64,000 nucleotides of DNA from Bdellovibrio bacteriovorus (lineage in GTDB: Bacteria; Bdellovibrionota; Bdellovibrionia; Bdellovibrionales; Bdellovibrionaceae), in NCBI RefSeq assembly GCF_001592735.1, contig NZ_LUKE01000001.1, forward strand, positions 682,001-746,000, written 5' to 3'. Position numbers and translations under genes: made by a program. Numbering within the stretch: the first letter of the stretch is position 1; every line of letters starts with the position of its first letter. The notes below the pieces were generated by a model that saw only the letters and a list, made by a program, of their open reading frames with translations, did no database searches and was not told the DNA's origin. Positions 8,201-16,656 of this stretch are shown here, piece after piece.

Positions 8201-8884
8201 ATGCGAAGATACATTGCTTTTATCTCTATTCTAATTTCATCATGGTCCGCCCTAGGGGCTGAAACCAATTCACCCACATTTGCACTAACCGGTGATGTAA
8301 CCCTGACATCTCATTATGTAGAGAACGGATTGTCCCAATCCGACAAGTCCCCCGCATTGCAAGGATCCTTCTGGTTTAACTTCGGGCCGCAATTTCGACT
8401 CGGACTTTGGGGGTCGAACACCAACTATCCGGGCAGCGATGATCATTTTAATCTGCGTGGCATGGCGGAAATCAAAGTGGCCTTTTCGCAAACAAGCCAC
8501 ATGGCCGTTTCGTACCAACAAAGCCAGTTTTACAACGGCGGCGAGCATAACGGGAACATCTTAGGCTTGCACGTGGGTTTTATGACCGACTATCGAATCT
8601 CTTACGAAAGCATGAGTAACTGGGAGGCCACAGAAGCTCGCTCCGCTCGCGTGGGCTTTGGTCGCACGTTCAACGTTTTTAGTACTTGGAAATGGGATAA
8701 CGAAATCGGTTACAACGATCCGAAAGCTTTAAACTTCAATCCCTATTTTGATGCTAAGACAGCGATTGGTACAAAATGGAGTGTAATCTATTTTGAAGGC
8801 GCCCTTACCGGAACCAGCGAAAGTTCCCAGTTTGATGGCGCCGGAGATTTCTTTTTTATTCTGAGTGCGAAGACGGATCTTTAA
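8201..8884 (+). CDS. outer-membrane beta-barrel protein of the TorF/Gcw_chp type
   Basis: This 227-residue protein has a signal peptide ending in LGA-E, followed by DVTLTSHYVENGLSQSDKSP and ALQGSFW. That is the hallmark N-terminal strand pair of the family once named CHP02001 (TorF-like putative porins). Alternating aromatic strands continue to a C-terminal stretch FFFILSAKTDL, fitting an outer-membrane barrel. The substrate is unknown. Its 3' end overlaps the convergent motB end by 29 bp, and its promoter is shared with the divergent exonuclease gene. Confidence 0.75.
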   Translation: MRRYIAFISILISSWSALGAETNSPTFALTGDVTLTSHYVENGLSQSDKSPALQGSFWFNFGPQFRLGLWGSNTNYPGSDDHFNLRGMAEIKVAFSQTSHMAVSYQQSQFYNGGEHNGNILGLHVGFMTDYRISYESMSNWEATEARSARVGFGRTFNVFSTWKWDNEIGYNDPKALNFNPYFDAKTAIGTKWSVIYFEGALTGTSESSQFDGAGDFFFILSAKTDL

Positions 8885-9836
8885 TTCCCGTCTCTTCTTT
8901 TAAATGCTCATCCACTTGTCGCTTCAACGCTTCGCCTTGAGTTTCTTTTGCTGACGGAGCTGATGCTTTTTTACGATTGCTGACTTGATTCACGAAATTG
9001 TCATACACCGACATATCTACTCGAGAAGGCCCAAACAAAGCATCTAACTTACGCGGCTTACGTCCGTCGGAAGTGATTTCCTTCTGAGAAATTTTAATAC
9101 GGATGAAGCCCACAAGCTTGGCCGGATCAATCTCTCCACGCTTTTCTTTGACGTTAATACCACCATCTACGGTGACAGTATTACTTTCAAGAGAAGCCAA
9201 GATCTTATTTCTTACGATATCAAAACGCTCGGACGCTACTTTATTCGCTGACATCACACTGCTGTCCGGAACCGCTTGCACGAAAAGTCCGGAAGTGATT
9301 TTAATATCTGCATCTTTAAGTCCCGTTGTAACACCTTTGATTTTATCCATCACCGACACGAATTTTGAATTCGGTTGAGCACTGCCTCTTTCAAAAAGCA
9401 TGTAATCCGGAATATCAAAATCAAATCCATCCGGAGTGACAACGACGTTTTTCGCCACGTCGGTCATCTTGTCTGCCATATAAGCCGCCACCACTTTTGT
9501 CGACCCCATGTCTAACAAATTTGGCGTTTTATCCGCAGGCTCCATAAAGCTTTGGAACGCTTTTAGTGGCTCATTTAAAAGATCCAAGAAAAGTTTTTCT
9601 AAGGTGATTTCAGTCCCGAAGTTATAAAAGTTGTATTCAATAATTGACGGTGTCGAGAAATAATCAGAAACAGCTTTTTTTGTTTCTTCAGATTGTCCAA
9701 CGATCCACATGACCAGGAAGAATGCCATCAAGGCGGTCATGAAGTCGGCAAGAGCCACCTTCCAGGAACCCCCGTGACCACCGCCTCCAGAGACGATGAT
9801 CTTTTTAATGACGATTGTTTGTTTCTTCTCTGCCAT
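8856..9836 (-). CDS. motB: flagellar motor stator protein MotB
   Basis: MotB anchors the stator to peptidoglycan and carries the proton-binding Asp. Here the single membrane helix reads ADFMTALMAFFLVMWIVG, with that Asp at residue 31 after a Gly-rich cytoplasmic start. A plug region and an OmpA-like periplasmic domain follow (about 140-260). The usual peptidoglycan-binding GHTD-type motif is not evident: the matching stretch is ITSGLFVQAVPDSS, so the domain is divergent. The tail is long, Lys/Ser-rich and probably disordered. It is 64 bp downstream of motA. Confidence 0.95.
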   Translation of the reverse strand: MAEKKQTIVIKKIIVSGGGGHGGSWKVALADFMTALMAFFLVMWIVGQSEETKKAVSDYFSTPSIIEYNFYNFGTEITLEKLFLDLLNEPLKAFQSFMEPADKTPNLLDMGSTKVVAAYMADKMTDVAKNVVVTPDGFDFDIPDYMLFERGSAQPNSKFVSVMDKIKGVTTGLKDADIKITSGLFVQAVPDSSVMSANKVASERFDIVRNKILASLESNTVTVDGGINVKEKRGEIDPAKLVGFIRIKISQKEITSDGRKPRKLDALFGPSRVDMSVYDNFVNQVSNRKKASAPSAKETQGEALKRQVDEHLKEETGIKDPSSHSE

Positions 9837-9860
9837 ATTTCCTCAATAATTCAGTTCAGC

Positions 9861-9898
9861 CTGCGCGCCGTCCGGCGCTCCGGCATCCTCGCCGCGGG
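9861..9898. repeat. GC-rich intergenic hairpin element between motA and motB
   Basis: This very GC-rich segment contains GCGCC-GTCC-GGCGC (9865-9878), a 5-bp stem with a GTCC loop, followed by GCTCCGG. The core GCCGTCCGGC and the word GCTCCGG recur in the intergenic element at 16539-16595. This suggests a REP-like repeat family or a transcript-stability hairpin inside the motAB message. Confidence 0.4.
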
Positions 9899-9900
9899 CG

Positions 9901-10767
9901 TTAAGCTGCCTTTTTAATTTCTTTCGTGGCTTTATCTACTTCAGCAAATGTGGGTCTTTCTTCTGGCATGATCGAGCGGCGTGCGTACTCAACACACACG
10001 ATCGGAGGTGCCCCCCGTTGCAACGCTACGAGTGCAGCTTTAATACAACCTAAGTAACGACCTTCTGCTTCGATATCTGCCGCAATTTTTGTCGCCGTAG
10101 GTTCAATCAAACCGTAGGCGCAAAATACCCCTAACATCGTTCCCACAAGGGCATGGGCAACGTATTCCCCGATGACTTCCGTACCGGCCGTCAAAACACC
10201 CATCGTCTTAACGATACCAAGAACGGCGGCAACGATCCCTAGCCCCGGGAACCCCCCGGCAACCGCGGCAATCGCATGTTGGGCTAGATGTTCTTCGGCG
10301 TGAATACCTTTGATATCCGCATCCAATAAATCATCAACGTCATAGGGGGAAAGTTCTGCCGACAAAGTCACCTTCATCGTGTCGCAAAGAAAATCCACCG
10401 CGTGATGGTTATGCATGAAACTTGGATACGCTTTAAAGATTTCAGACTTTTCTGGTTCCTCAACGTGTTTCTCGATACCTTGAGGGCCTTCTTTACGAAA
10501 TGCTTGGAACAACTGGAAAAGCATTTGTAGAAGCTCAATATAATCTTTTTTCTGAGGACCCTTCGCCGTCATCGCCTTGATGGAGAGTTTAAATCCCATC
10601 TTAACGATCTTCATTGGATTGGCGATCACATAACCACCGAAGGCCGATCCCCCGATGATGACCATTTCTAGTACGGCAGCTTCGATGATGACGCCCATTT
10701 TACCGTGACCGGCAATGTAGCCCCCGAAAACTGTCGCAAATACGATAATAATACCGACAAAACCCAT
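9901..10767 (-). CDS. motA: flagellar motor stator protein MotA
   Basis: A 288-residue inner-membrane proton-channel subunit with four membrane helices: two at the N-terminus (about 3-22 and 30-52) and two after a large cytoplasmic loop (about 170-195 and 205-225). The loop carries the charged residues that contact FliG. The segment GGFPGLGIVAAVLGIV contains the conserved channel-lining proline. It starts the motAB operon and a good sigma-28-like site precedes it. Bdellovibrio-type genomes often carry several motAB pairs, so this may be one of several. Confidence 0.96.
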   Translation of the reverse strand: MGFVGIIIVFATVFGGYIAGHGKMGVIIEAAVLEMVIIGGSAFGGYVIANPMKIVKMGFKLSIKAMTAKGPQKKDYIELLQMLFQLFQAFRKEGPQGIEKHVEEPEKSEIFKAYPSFMHNHHAVDFLCDTMKVTLSAELSPYDVDDLLDADIKGIHAEEHLAQHAIAAVAGGFPGLGIVAAVLGIVKTMGVLTAGTEVIGEYVAHALVGTMLGVFCAYGLIEPTATKIAADIEAEGRYLGCIKAALVALQRGAPPIVCVEYARRSIMPEERPTFAEVDKATKEIKKAA

Positions 10768-10790
10768 ATTGTTGTTCCTCTTCAGTTCCT

Positions 10791-10817
10791 CTATCGGATC
10801 TCATTGTGGTAACATTG
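10791..10817 (-). promoter_or_regulatory. candidate sigma-28 (FliA) promoter of motAB
   Basis: Minus-strand CAATGTTA-N11-TCCGATAG matches the FliA consensus TAAAGTTT-N11-GCCGATAA in 5 of 8 and 6 of 8 positions with exact spacing. It lies 24-50 bp before the motA start, where a motor gene promoter is expected. fliA itself is at 54601-55386. Confidence 0.5.
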
Positions 10818-10892
10818 AGTCATGGGTGAAAGAACTTGGCAAAAGTCGAGAGTAAGACTAACTAAGAACTTCGACTTAGATGAAGGATCAGC

Positions 10893-12704
10893 ATGAATTT
10901 CGGGCGCGTTATCATCTTAATTATCAGCTTATTGGTTTTCACTAGCCCTAAGGCTTGGTCGCAAGTTCCCAACACCCGCGTGAATGAGAAAGACCCTCTC
11001 ATCGCCAATCTTCAGGTCTTTCCGCAAGACTGGGCCCCGGGGCAAGGCGGCAGCATTAAAATTGAAATGACACTGCCCGATGGTTTCCATGCTTATGAAG
11101 ATCAGTTTCGCGTCGTTATTTTAGAGCCCGATGGATTTCAAGTGGCTCCTTTTAAGATCGAGCCGCTCAAAAAATGGTATGATAAATTCTCGAAAAAAGA
11201 TCGCACGGGAATTGAAAAGAAAGCCACTCTCACCGCGCATATTGAGGCTCCGAATCGTTTTTTAAAAAAATATAAAAGCTTAAAAATCGAACTCACTTAC
11301 CAAGCTTGCTCCGAACAGTTCTGTCTGTTCCCGACTTCAAAAATCATCGATGCCCCCATCACGGTGAGCCCGGTTGAAGGCGAGATGCAAATCACCGCGG
11401 CCCCGGAAGTGACCCACACGCCGACGACCTCGTTTTTTGGCAGCGAAAATTTTAACAAGTATTTAGGTTCTAGCATTTTTGCGGGGCTTATCTTTGTTTT
11501 CTTTGCCGGGTTATTTACCAGTTTCACCCCTTGTATCTTCCCCATGATTCCCATCACTTTGGCGGTCTTAGGCAATCATTCGCAGAATAAATCACGTCTG
11601 CAAAATTTTATTACGTCGCTGATTTATGTTTTGGGTATTGCTACGACCTATTCCATCTTAGGCCTGATAGCGGCTTCAACCGGGGGACTGTTTGGTGCAA
11701 GCCTCGGCAGTCCGATCGTTTTATCGGTGGTGTGTGTGATTTTCTTAGCGATGGCTTTAAGCATGTACGGCCTCTTTGAAATTCAAGTGCCGGCTTTTAT
11801 TCGCAATCGTTTGGGGCGCACATCGCAAAAACAGAACTTGGGTGGCGCTTACCTGACCGGTATGTTTGCCGGTATTGTCGCCAGCCCTTGCGTGGGACCA
11901 GTTCTGGTGGCCATTTTGACTTACGTGGCTTCGACCCAAAATAAATTCTTAGGTTTTATCTATCTGTTCACGTATGCCTTGGGTTTGGGTCTGATCTTTA
12001 TTGCCTTGGGACTTTCAAATCAATTGATGAAGTCGTTGCCTAGATCTGGCGCTTGGATGAATGGATCTAAATTTATTTTGGGCAGTTTGATGATGGTGGC
12101 ATTTTATTACTATCTCAATCTTCTTTTGCCAGAAAGATTCTTTGATTTGGCCCTGGGGTTGGGCTTGATCGTGATCGCCAGCGTGTTTGGCGCCTTCTTA
12201 CCAAATAAGGCTTCAATGTTCGATCATGTTCGCAAAGGCTTAATGCAAGCCGTCCTTATTGTCGGCATCGGACACCTGGTGTTTTCGGCCTTTGATCTGC
12301 GACCCTACATGCGCAGCCGCATGATGGCCGCCGACAGTCTTAACAAAATTCAAAAATTAGATTGGAAAGATTATTCCGACGAAGCCCTGGCGGAAGCCGC
12401 GAAACTGGGAAAACCCGTCATTATCGATTTTTGGGCTGAATGGTGCATGGCTTGTCACGAGATGGAAGAAAAAACTTTCACCGATGCTCGCGTACAGGCT
12501 TTGGCCGGCAAATATGTTTTATTGAAATTCGATGCAACTCAAGATTCAGAGATGCTCAAAAAACTGCGCAAGAAATACCGTATTCAAGGTTTACCAACCA
12601 TTTTATTTTTTAATCCTCACGGTGTGTGGATCGATGCTTTGACGCTCACTGAATTTGAAAAAGCCGATGCTTTTGTGAAGCGCATGGAAAAAGCGGGTCA
12701 GTAA
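10893..12704 (+). CDS. dsbD: thiol:disulfide interchange protein DsbD
   Basis: DsbD passes electrons from cytoplasmic thioredoxin to periplasmic thiols. The order is as expected in 603 residues. A signal peptide ends in AWSQ. A periplasmic alpha domain at about 30-160 holds TYQACSEQFC with its redox Cys pair. Eight membrane helices (about 190-490) have the FTSFTPCIFPMIP and GIVASPCVGPVL motifs carrying the membrane cysteines. A C-terminal thioredoxin-like gamma domain has FWAEWCMACHEME. The start ATG follows GAAGGATC. It is monocistronic, divergent from motA, and ends in a very strong terminator. Confidence 0.97.
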   Translation: MNFGRVIILIISLLVFTSPKAWSQVPNTRVNEKDPLIANLQVFPQDWAPGQGGSIKIEMTLPDGFHAYEDQFRVVILEPDGFQVAPFKIEPLKKWYDKFSKKDRTGIEKKATLTAHIEAPNRFLKKYKSLKIELTYQACSEQFCLFPTSKIIDAPITVSPVEGEMQITAAPEVTHTPTTSFFGSENFNKYLGSSIFAGLIFVFFAGLFTSFTPCIFPMIPITLAVLGNHSQNKSRLQNFITSLIYVLGIATTYSILGLIAASTGGLFGASLGSPIVLSVVCVIFLAMALSMYGLFEIQVPAFIRNRLGRTSQKQNLGGAYLTGMFAGIVASPCVGPVLVAILTYVASTQNKFLGFIYLFTYALGLGLIFIALGLSNQLMKSLPRSGAWMNGSKFILGSLMMVAFYYYLNLLLPERFFDLALGLGLIVIASVFGAFLPNKASMFDHVRKGLMQAVLIVGIGHLVFSAFDLRPYMRSRMMAADSLNKIQKLDWKDYSDEALAEAAKLGKPVIIDFWAEWCMACHEMEEKTFTDARVQALAGKYVLLKFDATQDSEMLKKLRKKYRIQGLPTILFFNPHGVWIDALTLTEFEKADAFVKRMEKAGQ

Positions 12705-12744
12705 AAATAAAAAGGCTTCGTCAAAAACGAAGCCTTTTTATTTT
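12704..12744. terminator. Rho-independent terminator between dsbD and the coiled-coil gene
   Basis: A 17-bp perfect stem (12704-12720 with 12728-12744), seven-base loop, with a GGCTTCG core and A/T tracts outside, so it can stop transcription from both convergent genes. Confidence 0.95.
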
Positions 12745-12760
12745 AATTCAGCTTAAAAAA

Positions 12761-13261
12761 CTACAAACGCTTCAGACGTGCGATTTCCATTTTGGCTTCA
12801 TTCAAAGCCGCTTGGCTGGCTATCATTTGCGCTTCTTTTTCCGCCAACAATTTTTGCAGATGATTCATGCGCACTTCAAAACTTTTTACGATGTTGTTGT
12901 GGCGATCCACCATTTCTTGCACTTTAAGATCAAGAGCGCGACGTTCGTTAACCTTCGCGGACAACATAGAAATTTTTTGACCCGCTTCTGTCGCAAGGCC
13001 GTTGTGGCTTTGTTCTAAGCGAGTTAAAAGAGAAGCCTGTTTTTCAAATTTTACGTTGGACGTTTTAATCCATTCGTTGACTGAGCCTACGATCTTTTCC
13101 AACTGGTTATGAAGATTCTGGTTCTGAGAACGCAGCTCGAAAATCTGGCGATCGGTGTTAAGATAGTTTGAATTATTGCCTAGATTCGCAGCAGCATCGG
13201 CTGGGGAACTTTTAACGACCTTCTTTTCGCCAAACAATTCCGGATTCAGTTCTTTTTGCAT
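12761..13261 (-). CDS. coiled-coil protein of unknown function
   Basis: I do not recognise this 166-residue protein. After a charged head (MQKELNPELFGEKK) it is almost wholly helical with heptad patterning from about residue 38 to the end, rich in Glu, Gln, Leu and Lys. There is no signal peptide or membrane helix, so it is likely cytoplasmic and may be structural or a partner of a larger complex. The ATG at 13261 follows AAGGGGTC. It is divergent from the plus-strand gene starting at 13368, which is also of unknown function. Confidence 0.75.
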   Translation of the reverse strand: MQKELNPELFGEKKVVKSSPADAAANLGNNSNYLNTDRQIFELRSQNQNLHNQLEKIVGSVNEWIKTSNVKFEKQASLLTRLEQSHNGLATEAGQKISMLSAKVNERRALDLKVQEMVDRHNNIVKSFEVRMNHLQKLLAEKEAQMIASQAALNEAKMEIARLKRL

Positions 13262-13367
13262 AATGACCCCTTCCGTGGACTTCAAAAAAATTCTCTCCAA
13301 AACAGTATATTTTCTCTGGACTAAAAATTCAAATGTTCATACTTTAGCGGCGAAGGAAGGATTTCAC

Positions 13368-14432
13368 GTGCTTAAAGTTGGACAACTCATAAAATTTGTA
13401 GCTCAACTCAATCCGCAGAACACTCCAACGCGTCTTTCCTTTTATAATTTCCTGAATGGCTTCCCACATCCTGACGACGAATTATCCTCTGAATTAATCG
13501 AAATGTTTTTTGCCTATTGCATGGATTATCCGCACTGGGCTTCGAATAAACAGCAGGTCGGTTCTGAAGTTCAATTTTTGTTAGAGCATTTTAATAGTTT
13601 CTATCAGCAGAAATTTGATCTCAGCTCCATTCGTTTTCCGCAAACCCAACAGCTCATCGAAATCGAACATTTGGCTGATTTCGTGGATACCGTGACATCC
13701 TACGTTAAGACGCTATGCGGCGAAAAAGACAAATTCCGGGTCCTCCCGGATCAGAACAAGCGTGTTGTCGTCATTGTTTTGCGCGAAGACCGCAGCCTTG
13801 AGGTCCGCAGTTTCGACAAAAAATTTGTTATCCGTCACGGAAAACTGGAGCCTTTACGTAAAGATCTTGTTCTTTACTATACACCCGACTTGGAACTAAG
13901 CCCGGAGCACACCCATAAGCTTGAGGTCGCTCCCTACATCACTGGGCAATTTACAATTCTGAATGACCGAGTGAACGGCTGCCTTTTGCGTGGCTACGTT
14001 TTCCAAAAGCTTCAGGAATTTAAAAACGAACCTTTGCAAGAGCAAACGCGCCTTTTGTTCCCCATTAAGCGCCTAGAACAATTCTTCGTCGACCGCCGAT
14101 CAGATCCCTATTATCAGGATTTGATCAGCCAGCTTGAGCGCACAACAGCCTTGGTTCAACAAGGTGACTCTGAGGCCTCAAATTGGTCTTCGATCGTCTT
14201 AAATAAGGCCGAAACGGCCTTAGATAATGTCTTTTTGGGAGATAAACTCATGACTCTTTTAGTGCGTGATTTACGTCATGCCCTTGGAGAATCTACCCTA
14301 CGCAAGAAAATCTCCTCTTCTGAGCTCTCTAGTGATATGTTGTCGGTTCAATTACCAGTTCAACCGAATACTGAGGCTGATGAAGAATGTCTGAAAATAA
14401 CTCCACTCAAAGGGTACGACTTAACAAACTAA
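13368..14432 (+). CDS. conserved-looking cytoplasmic protein of unknown function
   Basis: The 354-residue product has no family I can name. I chose the GTG at 13368 because AAGGAAGG lies seven bases before it; an open frame reaching back to 13176 would overlap the divergent gene. No signal peptide or membrane helix is visible. The first ~110 residues are helical and the centre is strand-rich (RVVVIVLREDRSLEVRSF). The protein is rich in charged and aromatic residues. Its end overlaps the pseudouridine synthase gene by 46 bp, so the two are probably translated together and linked to ribosome biogenesis by context only. Confidence 0.75.
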   Translation: MLKVGQLIKFVAQLNPQNTPTRLSFYNFLNGFPHPDDELSSELIEMFFAYCMDYPHWASNKQQVGSEVQFLLEHFNSFYQQKFDLSSIRFPQTQQLIEIEHLADFVDTVTSYVKTLCGEKDKFRVLPDQNKRVVVIVLREDRSLEVRSFDKKFVIRHGKLEPLRKDLVLYYTPDLELSPEHTHKLEVAPYITGQFTILNDRVNGCLLRGYVFQKLQEFKNEPLQEQTRLLFPIKRLEQFFVDRRSDPYYQDLISQLERTTALVQQGDSEASNWSSIVLNKAETALDNVFLGDKLMTLLVRDLRHALGESTLRKKISSSELSSDMLSVQLPVQPNTEADEECLKITPLKGYDLTN

Positions 14433-15265
14433 TCGCGGATAGCGGACTGGCGTCTCGTCGCCATGCAGATCGCATGATCGAAGAGGGCCAAGTCACCGTT
14501 AATGGCAAACGCGTGTACGAATTAGGCATCAAAGTTGATCCTCAAAATGACCGTATCGTGGTCGATGGTAAAGCTCTTCGCAAAGCCCTGACTCAAAAAC
14601 TTTATGTGATCTTAAATAAACCTAAAGGCGTCTTAACAACGATGGATGATCCTCACAATCGTCCGACGGTGGCTGAATATCTTGCCGGCGTCCCGGGCCG
14701 CGTGTTCCCTGTGGGGCGTCTGGACTGGGATTCTGAAGGCATGTTGATTTTGACAAACGACGGTGACTTCGCCAACAAGGTCATGCATCCGAAAGCCGAA
14801 GTTACCAAAACTTATTTAGTGAAATTAGATGGCAAACCCGAAGCACACCATATAGAAAAACTAAAAAAAGGCGTTTCGATCGTCGGTGGTCGCGTGTCGG
14901 CTCGTCATATTGAAAAAGTAAAAAAATCAGGCGATAAAAAATCTGATAAATACGAATGGTATAAAATCATCATCACTGAGGGTAAAAACCGTCAGATTCG
15001 TCAGATGTTTGCCAAAGTAGGTTTTGACGTTTTAAAACTGCAACGTGTGGCGATTGGTCGTTTGCGTATGGCCGCTTTAAAACCGGGTGAACTTGTTTTC
15101 GTTAATGAAGCCGCGATTGAGCGTGTCTTCTTGGCGGACAATCCCGATGAGTTAAAAACAAAGCGTACTTACAAAGGACGCGCGCCGGAACAAAAAAACG
15201 TACAGAAGAAATCTGCCAACAAAAAACCAGCTAGCAAAAAGCTGTTCAAATCTAAAGACGAATAA
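14387..15265 (+). CDS. rluB: RsuA/RluB-family rRNA pseudouridine synthase
   Basis: This enzyme converts a uridine in rRNA to pseudouridine. An N-terminal S4 RNA-binding domain (about 8-65: RLNKLIADSGLASRRHADRM) precedes a catalytic domain with the PVGRLDWDSEGMLILTNDG motif, whose first Asp is catalytic. KPKGVLTT and GKNRQIRQM are also typical. The 292 residues end in a Lys-rich tail, as in RluB. The exact target base cannot be proven from sequence and RluE or RsuA are alternatives. It overlaps its upstream neighbour and shares a TAATG with the EamA gene. Confidence 0.9.
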   Translation: MSENNSTQRVRLNKLIADSGLASRRHADRMIEEGQVTVNGKRVYELGIKVDPQNDRIVVDGKALRKALTQKLYVILNKPKGVLTTMDDPHNRPTVAEYLAGVPGRVFPVGRLDWDSEGMLILTNDGDFANKVMHPKAEVTKTYLVKLDGKPEAHHIEKLKKGVSIVGGRVSARHIEKVKKSGDKKSDKYEWYKIIITEGKNRQIRQMFAKVGFDVLKLQRVAIGRLRMAALKPGELVFVNEAAIERVFLADNPDELKTKRTYKGRAPEQKNVQKKSANKKPASKKLFKSKDE

Positions 15266-16155
15266 TGATGAACCCAAGGCTTCGCGGCACCATTGAAATT
15301 TCAATTGCCAGCGCCTGTTTTGGGTTTTTAGGTATTTTCGGCAAATGGGCCTTTCAAAATGGCCTTTCCGTCGGCGAACTTCTTTCTTATCGCTTCACTC
15401 TAGCCGCGCTTTTAATTTGGATCTTCCTTCTTTTATTCCGTCCTCAATGGGTGCGATTAAGCTTCAAGCAAACCGCCATCGCCGCACTCTTGGGAATTTT
15501 CGGTTACGCATTTTTTTCGACCCTTTATTTCGAAGCCGTTCAGGGCTTAAGCGTCACTCTTGCAGCCCTTTTGCTTTACACCTATCCATTTTGGGTGAAT
15601 ATCTTTTCCCACGCATTTACGCATGACAAAATTTCTCGCAAAGAAGCCTTATGTTTGGTGATGGCATCGATCGGTTTGGTCTTACTGCTCTGGGGTCACA
15701 TCGAAGTTCACAACGCTTGGGCAATTTTAATGGGACTGGGGTCGGCGATCAGCTATGCCGTGTATGTGATGTTATCAGGTCGATTGCAAAAAACGGTAAG
15801 ACCCGTTTCTTCGGCCCTTTATGTCATCACATTCGGTGCGTTGGCCTTGGCCCTTTTCCATCAACCCCCGTTTGGACAAATTCGTAATCTGACCGAAGTT
15901 CAGGCTAGCTCCATTATTGGTTTAGCGGTCATTTGTACCGTGATTCCTTTGATCTTAGAATTAGCTGCGCTTCAAAAACTGCGCAGTAAAGAAGTGGCTT
16001 TATTAATGATGATCGAACCGATCACGGCCGCTTTGATGGGCGCCATGATCTTTCATGAGTCTTTGAGCCTGCGCCAATTAGCGGGCGCCCTTTTAATCGC
16101 CATCGCTTTATTCCTGAATACGACCGCGAAATCCCTGTCTCAAACCGAGACTTAA
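15265..16155 (+). CDS. EamA/DMT-family membrane transporter
   Basis: A 296-residue protein with ten predicted membrane helices arranged as two EamA repeats, the layout of drug/metabolite transporters. The second repeat carries PLILELAALQKLRSKEVALL followed by EPITAALMGAMIFHE, the usual C-terminal signature (E-P...A...E). Substrate unknown; efflux of metabolites or amino acids is typical. The start overlaps the pseudouridine synthase stop (TAATG), implying coupled translation. Two ATGs in tandem at 15265 and 15268 are possible starts. Confidence 0.92.
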   Translation: MMNPRLRGTIEISIASACFGFLGIFGKWAFQNGLSVGELLSYRFTLAALLIWIFLLLFRPQWVRLSFKQTAIAALLGIFGYAFFSTLYFEAVQGLSVTLAALLLYTYPFWVNIFSHAFTHDKISRKEALCLVMASIGLVLLLWGHIEVHNAWAILMGLGSAISYAVYVMLSGRLQKTVRPVSSALYVITFGALALALFHQPPFGQIRNLTEVQASSIIGLAVICTVIPLILELAALQKLRSKEVALLMMIEPITAALMGAMIFHESLSLRQLAGALLIAIALFLNTTAKSLSQTET

Positions 16156-16223
16156 ATCTGCGTAACGCCACCTAAATATCCCGAAGAATTATTCCGATAA
16201 GTAGAGCATCTCGGAGGTTGTTC

Positions 16224-16520
16224 GTGAAAAGACTACTCATTCTGTCCGTTCTGGTATTGAGCACGGGTTGTTCTATGGAGGCATCTCTAGAGTCTCTGAC
16301 CGATGTCGTCGAGACATTTTTAGATCCCGCAAAAACCACAGGTTTAGTTTCTGGCTCTACCCAAACGGGTACTGCGACTTGCGTATCGGGTCCTTGTGAT
16401 GGCGTCACTTATCAAGTTCAAAGTACAGTGGGTAACTATATGTCTGGTATCGAACAAGGTACGACCGACAATTCTTATAAAGTATATAGTTCCGTTCAAG
16501 GTGCCATCGTTTCTCAATAA
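16224..16520 (+). CDS. small lipoprotein
   Basis: A 98-residue protein starting at GTG 16224, six bases after GGAGG. A lipobox, LVLSTGC, gives a lipidated Cys near residue 18. The mature part has an acidic helical start, a Gly/Ser/Thr-rich centre with a close Cys pair (CVSGPC), and a polar end. No family is recognised. Lipid anchoring puts it in the inner or outer membrane facing the periplasm. Confidence 0.75.
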   Translation: MKRLLILSVLVLSTGCSMEASLESLTDVVETFLDPAKTTGLVSGSTQTGTATCVSGPCDGVTYQVQSTVGNYMSGIEQGTTDNSYKVYSSVQGAIVSQ

Positions 16521-16538
16521 TTGATATTCTTATACCTA

Positions 16539-16595
16539 GGTCCAGAGCTGCTTTAGCTCCGGACCGCAGGTCCTGCGCTCTGCGGCCGTCCGGCC
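16539..16595. repeat. GC-rich intergenic element with overlapping hairpins
   Basis: GGTCC-A-GAGCT (16539-16549) pairs with AGCTC-C-GGACC (16555-16565), an 11-position stem with one mismatch. The same GGACC can instead pair with GGTCC at 16569-16573. GCAGG-T-CCTGC is a further palindrome, and GGCC-GTCC-GGCC ends the block. It shares GCTCCGG and GCCGTCCGGC with the element between motA and motB. It lies about 60 bp before the next start, so it may be a REP-like repeat or a leader with alternative folds. Confidence 0.45.
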
Positions 16596-16656
16596 CTAAA
16601 GTTTCAAAATAAGACAGCCGATAGAGCATTCAGACAAACCAAGGAAAGGTTTTCTT

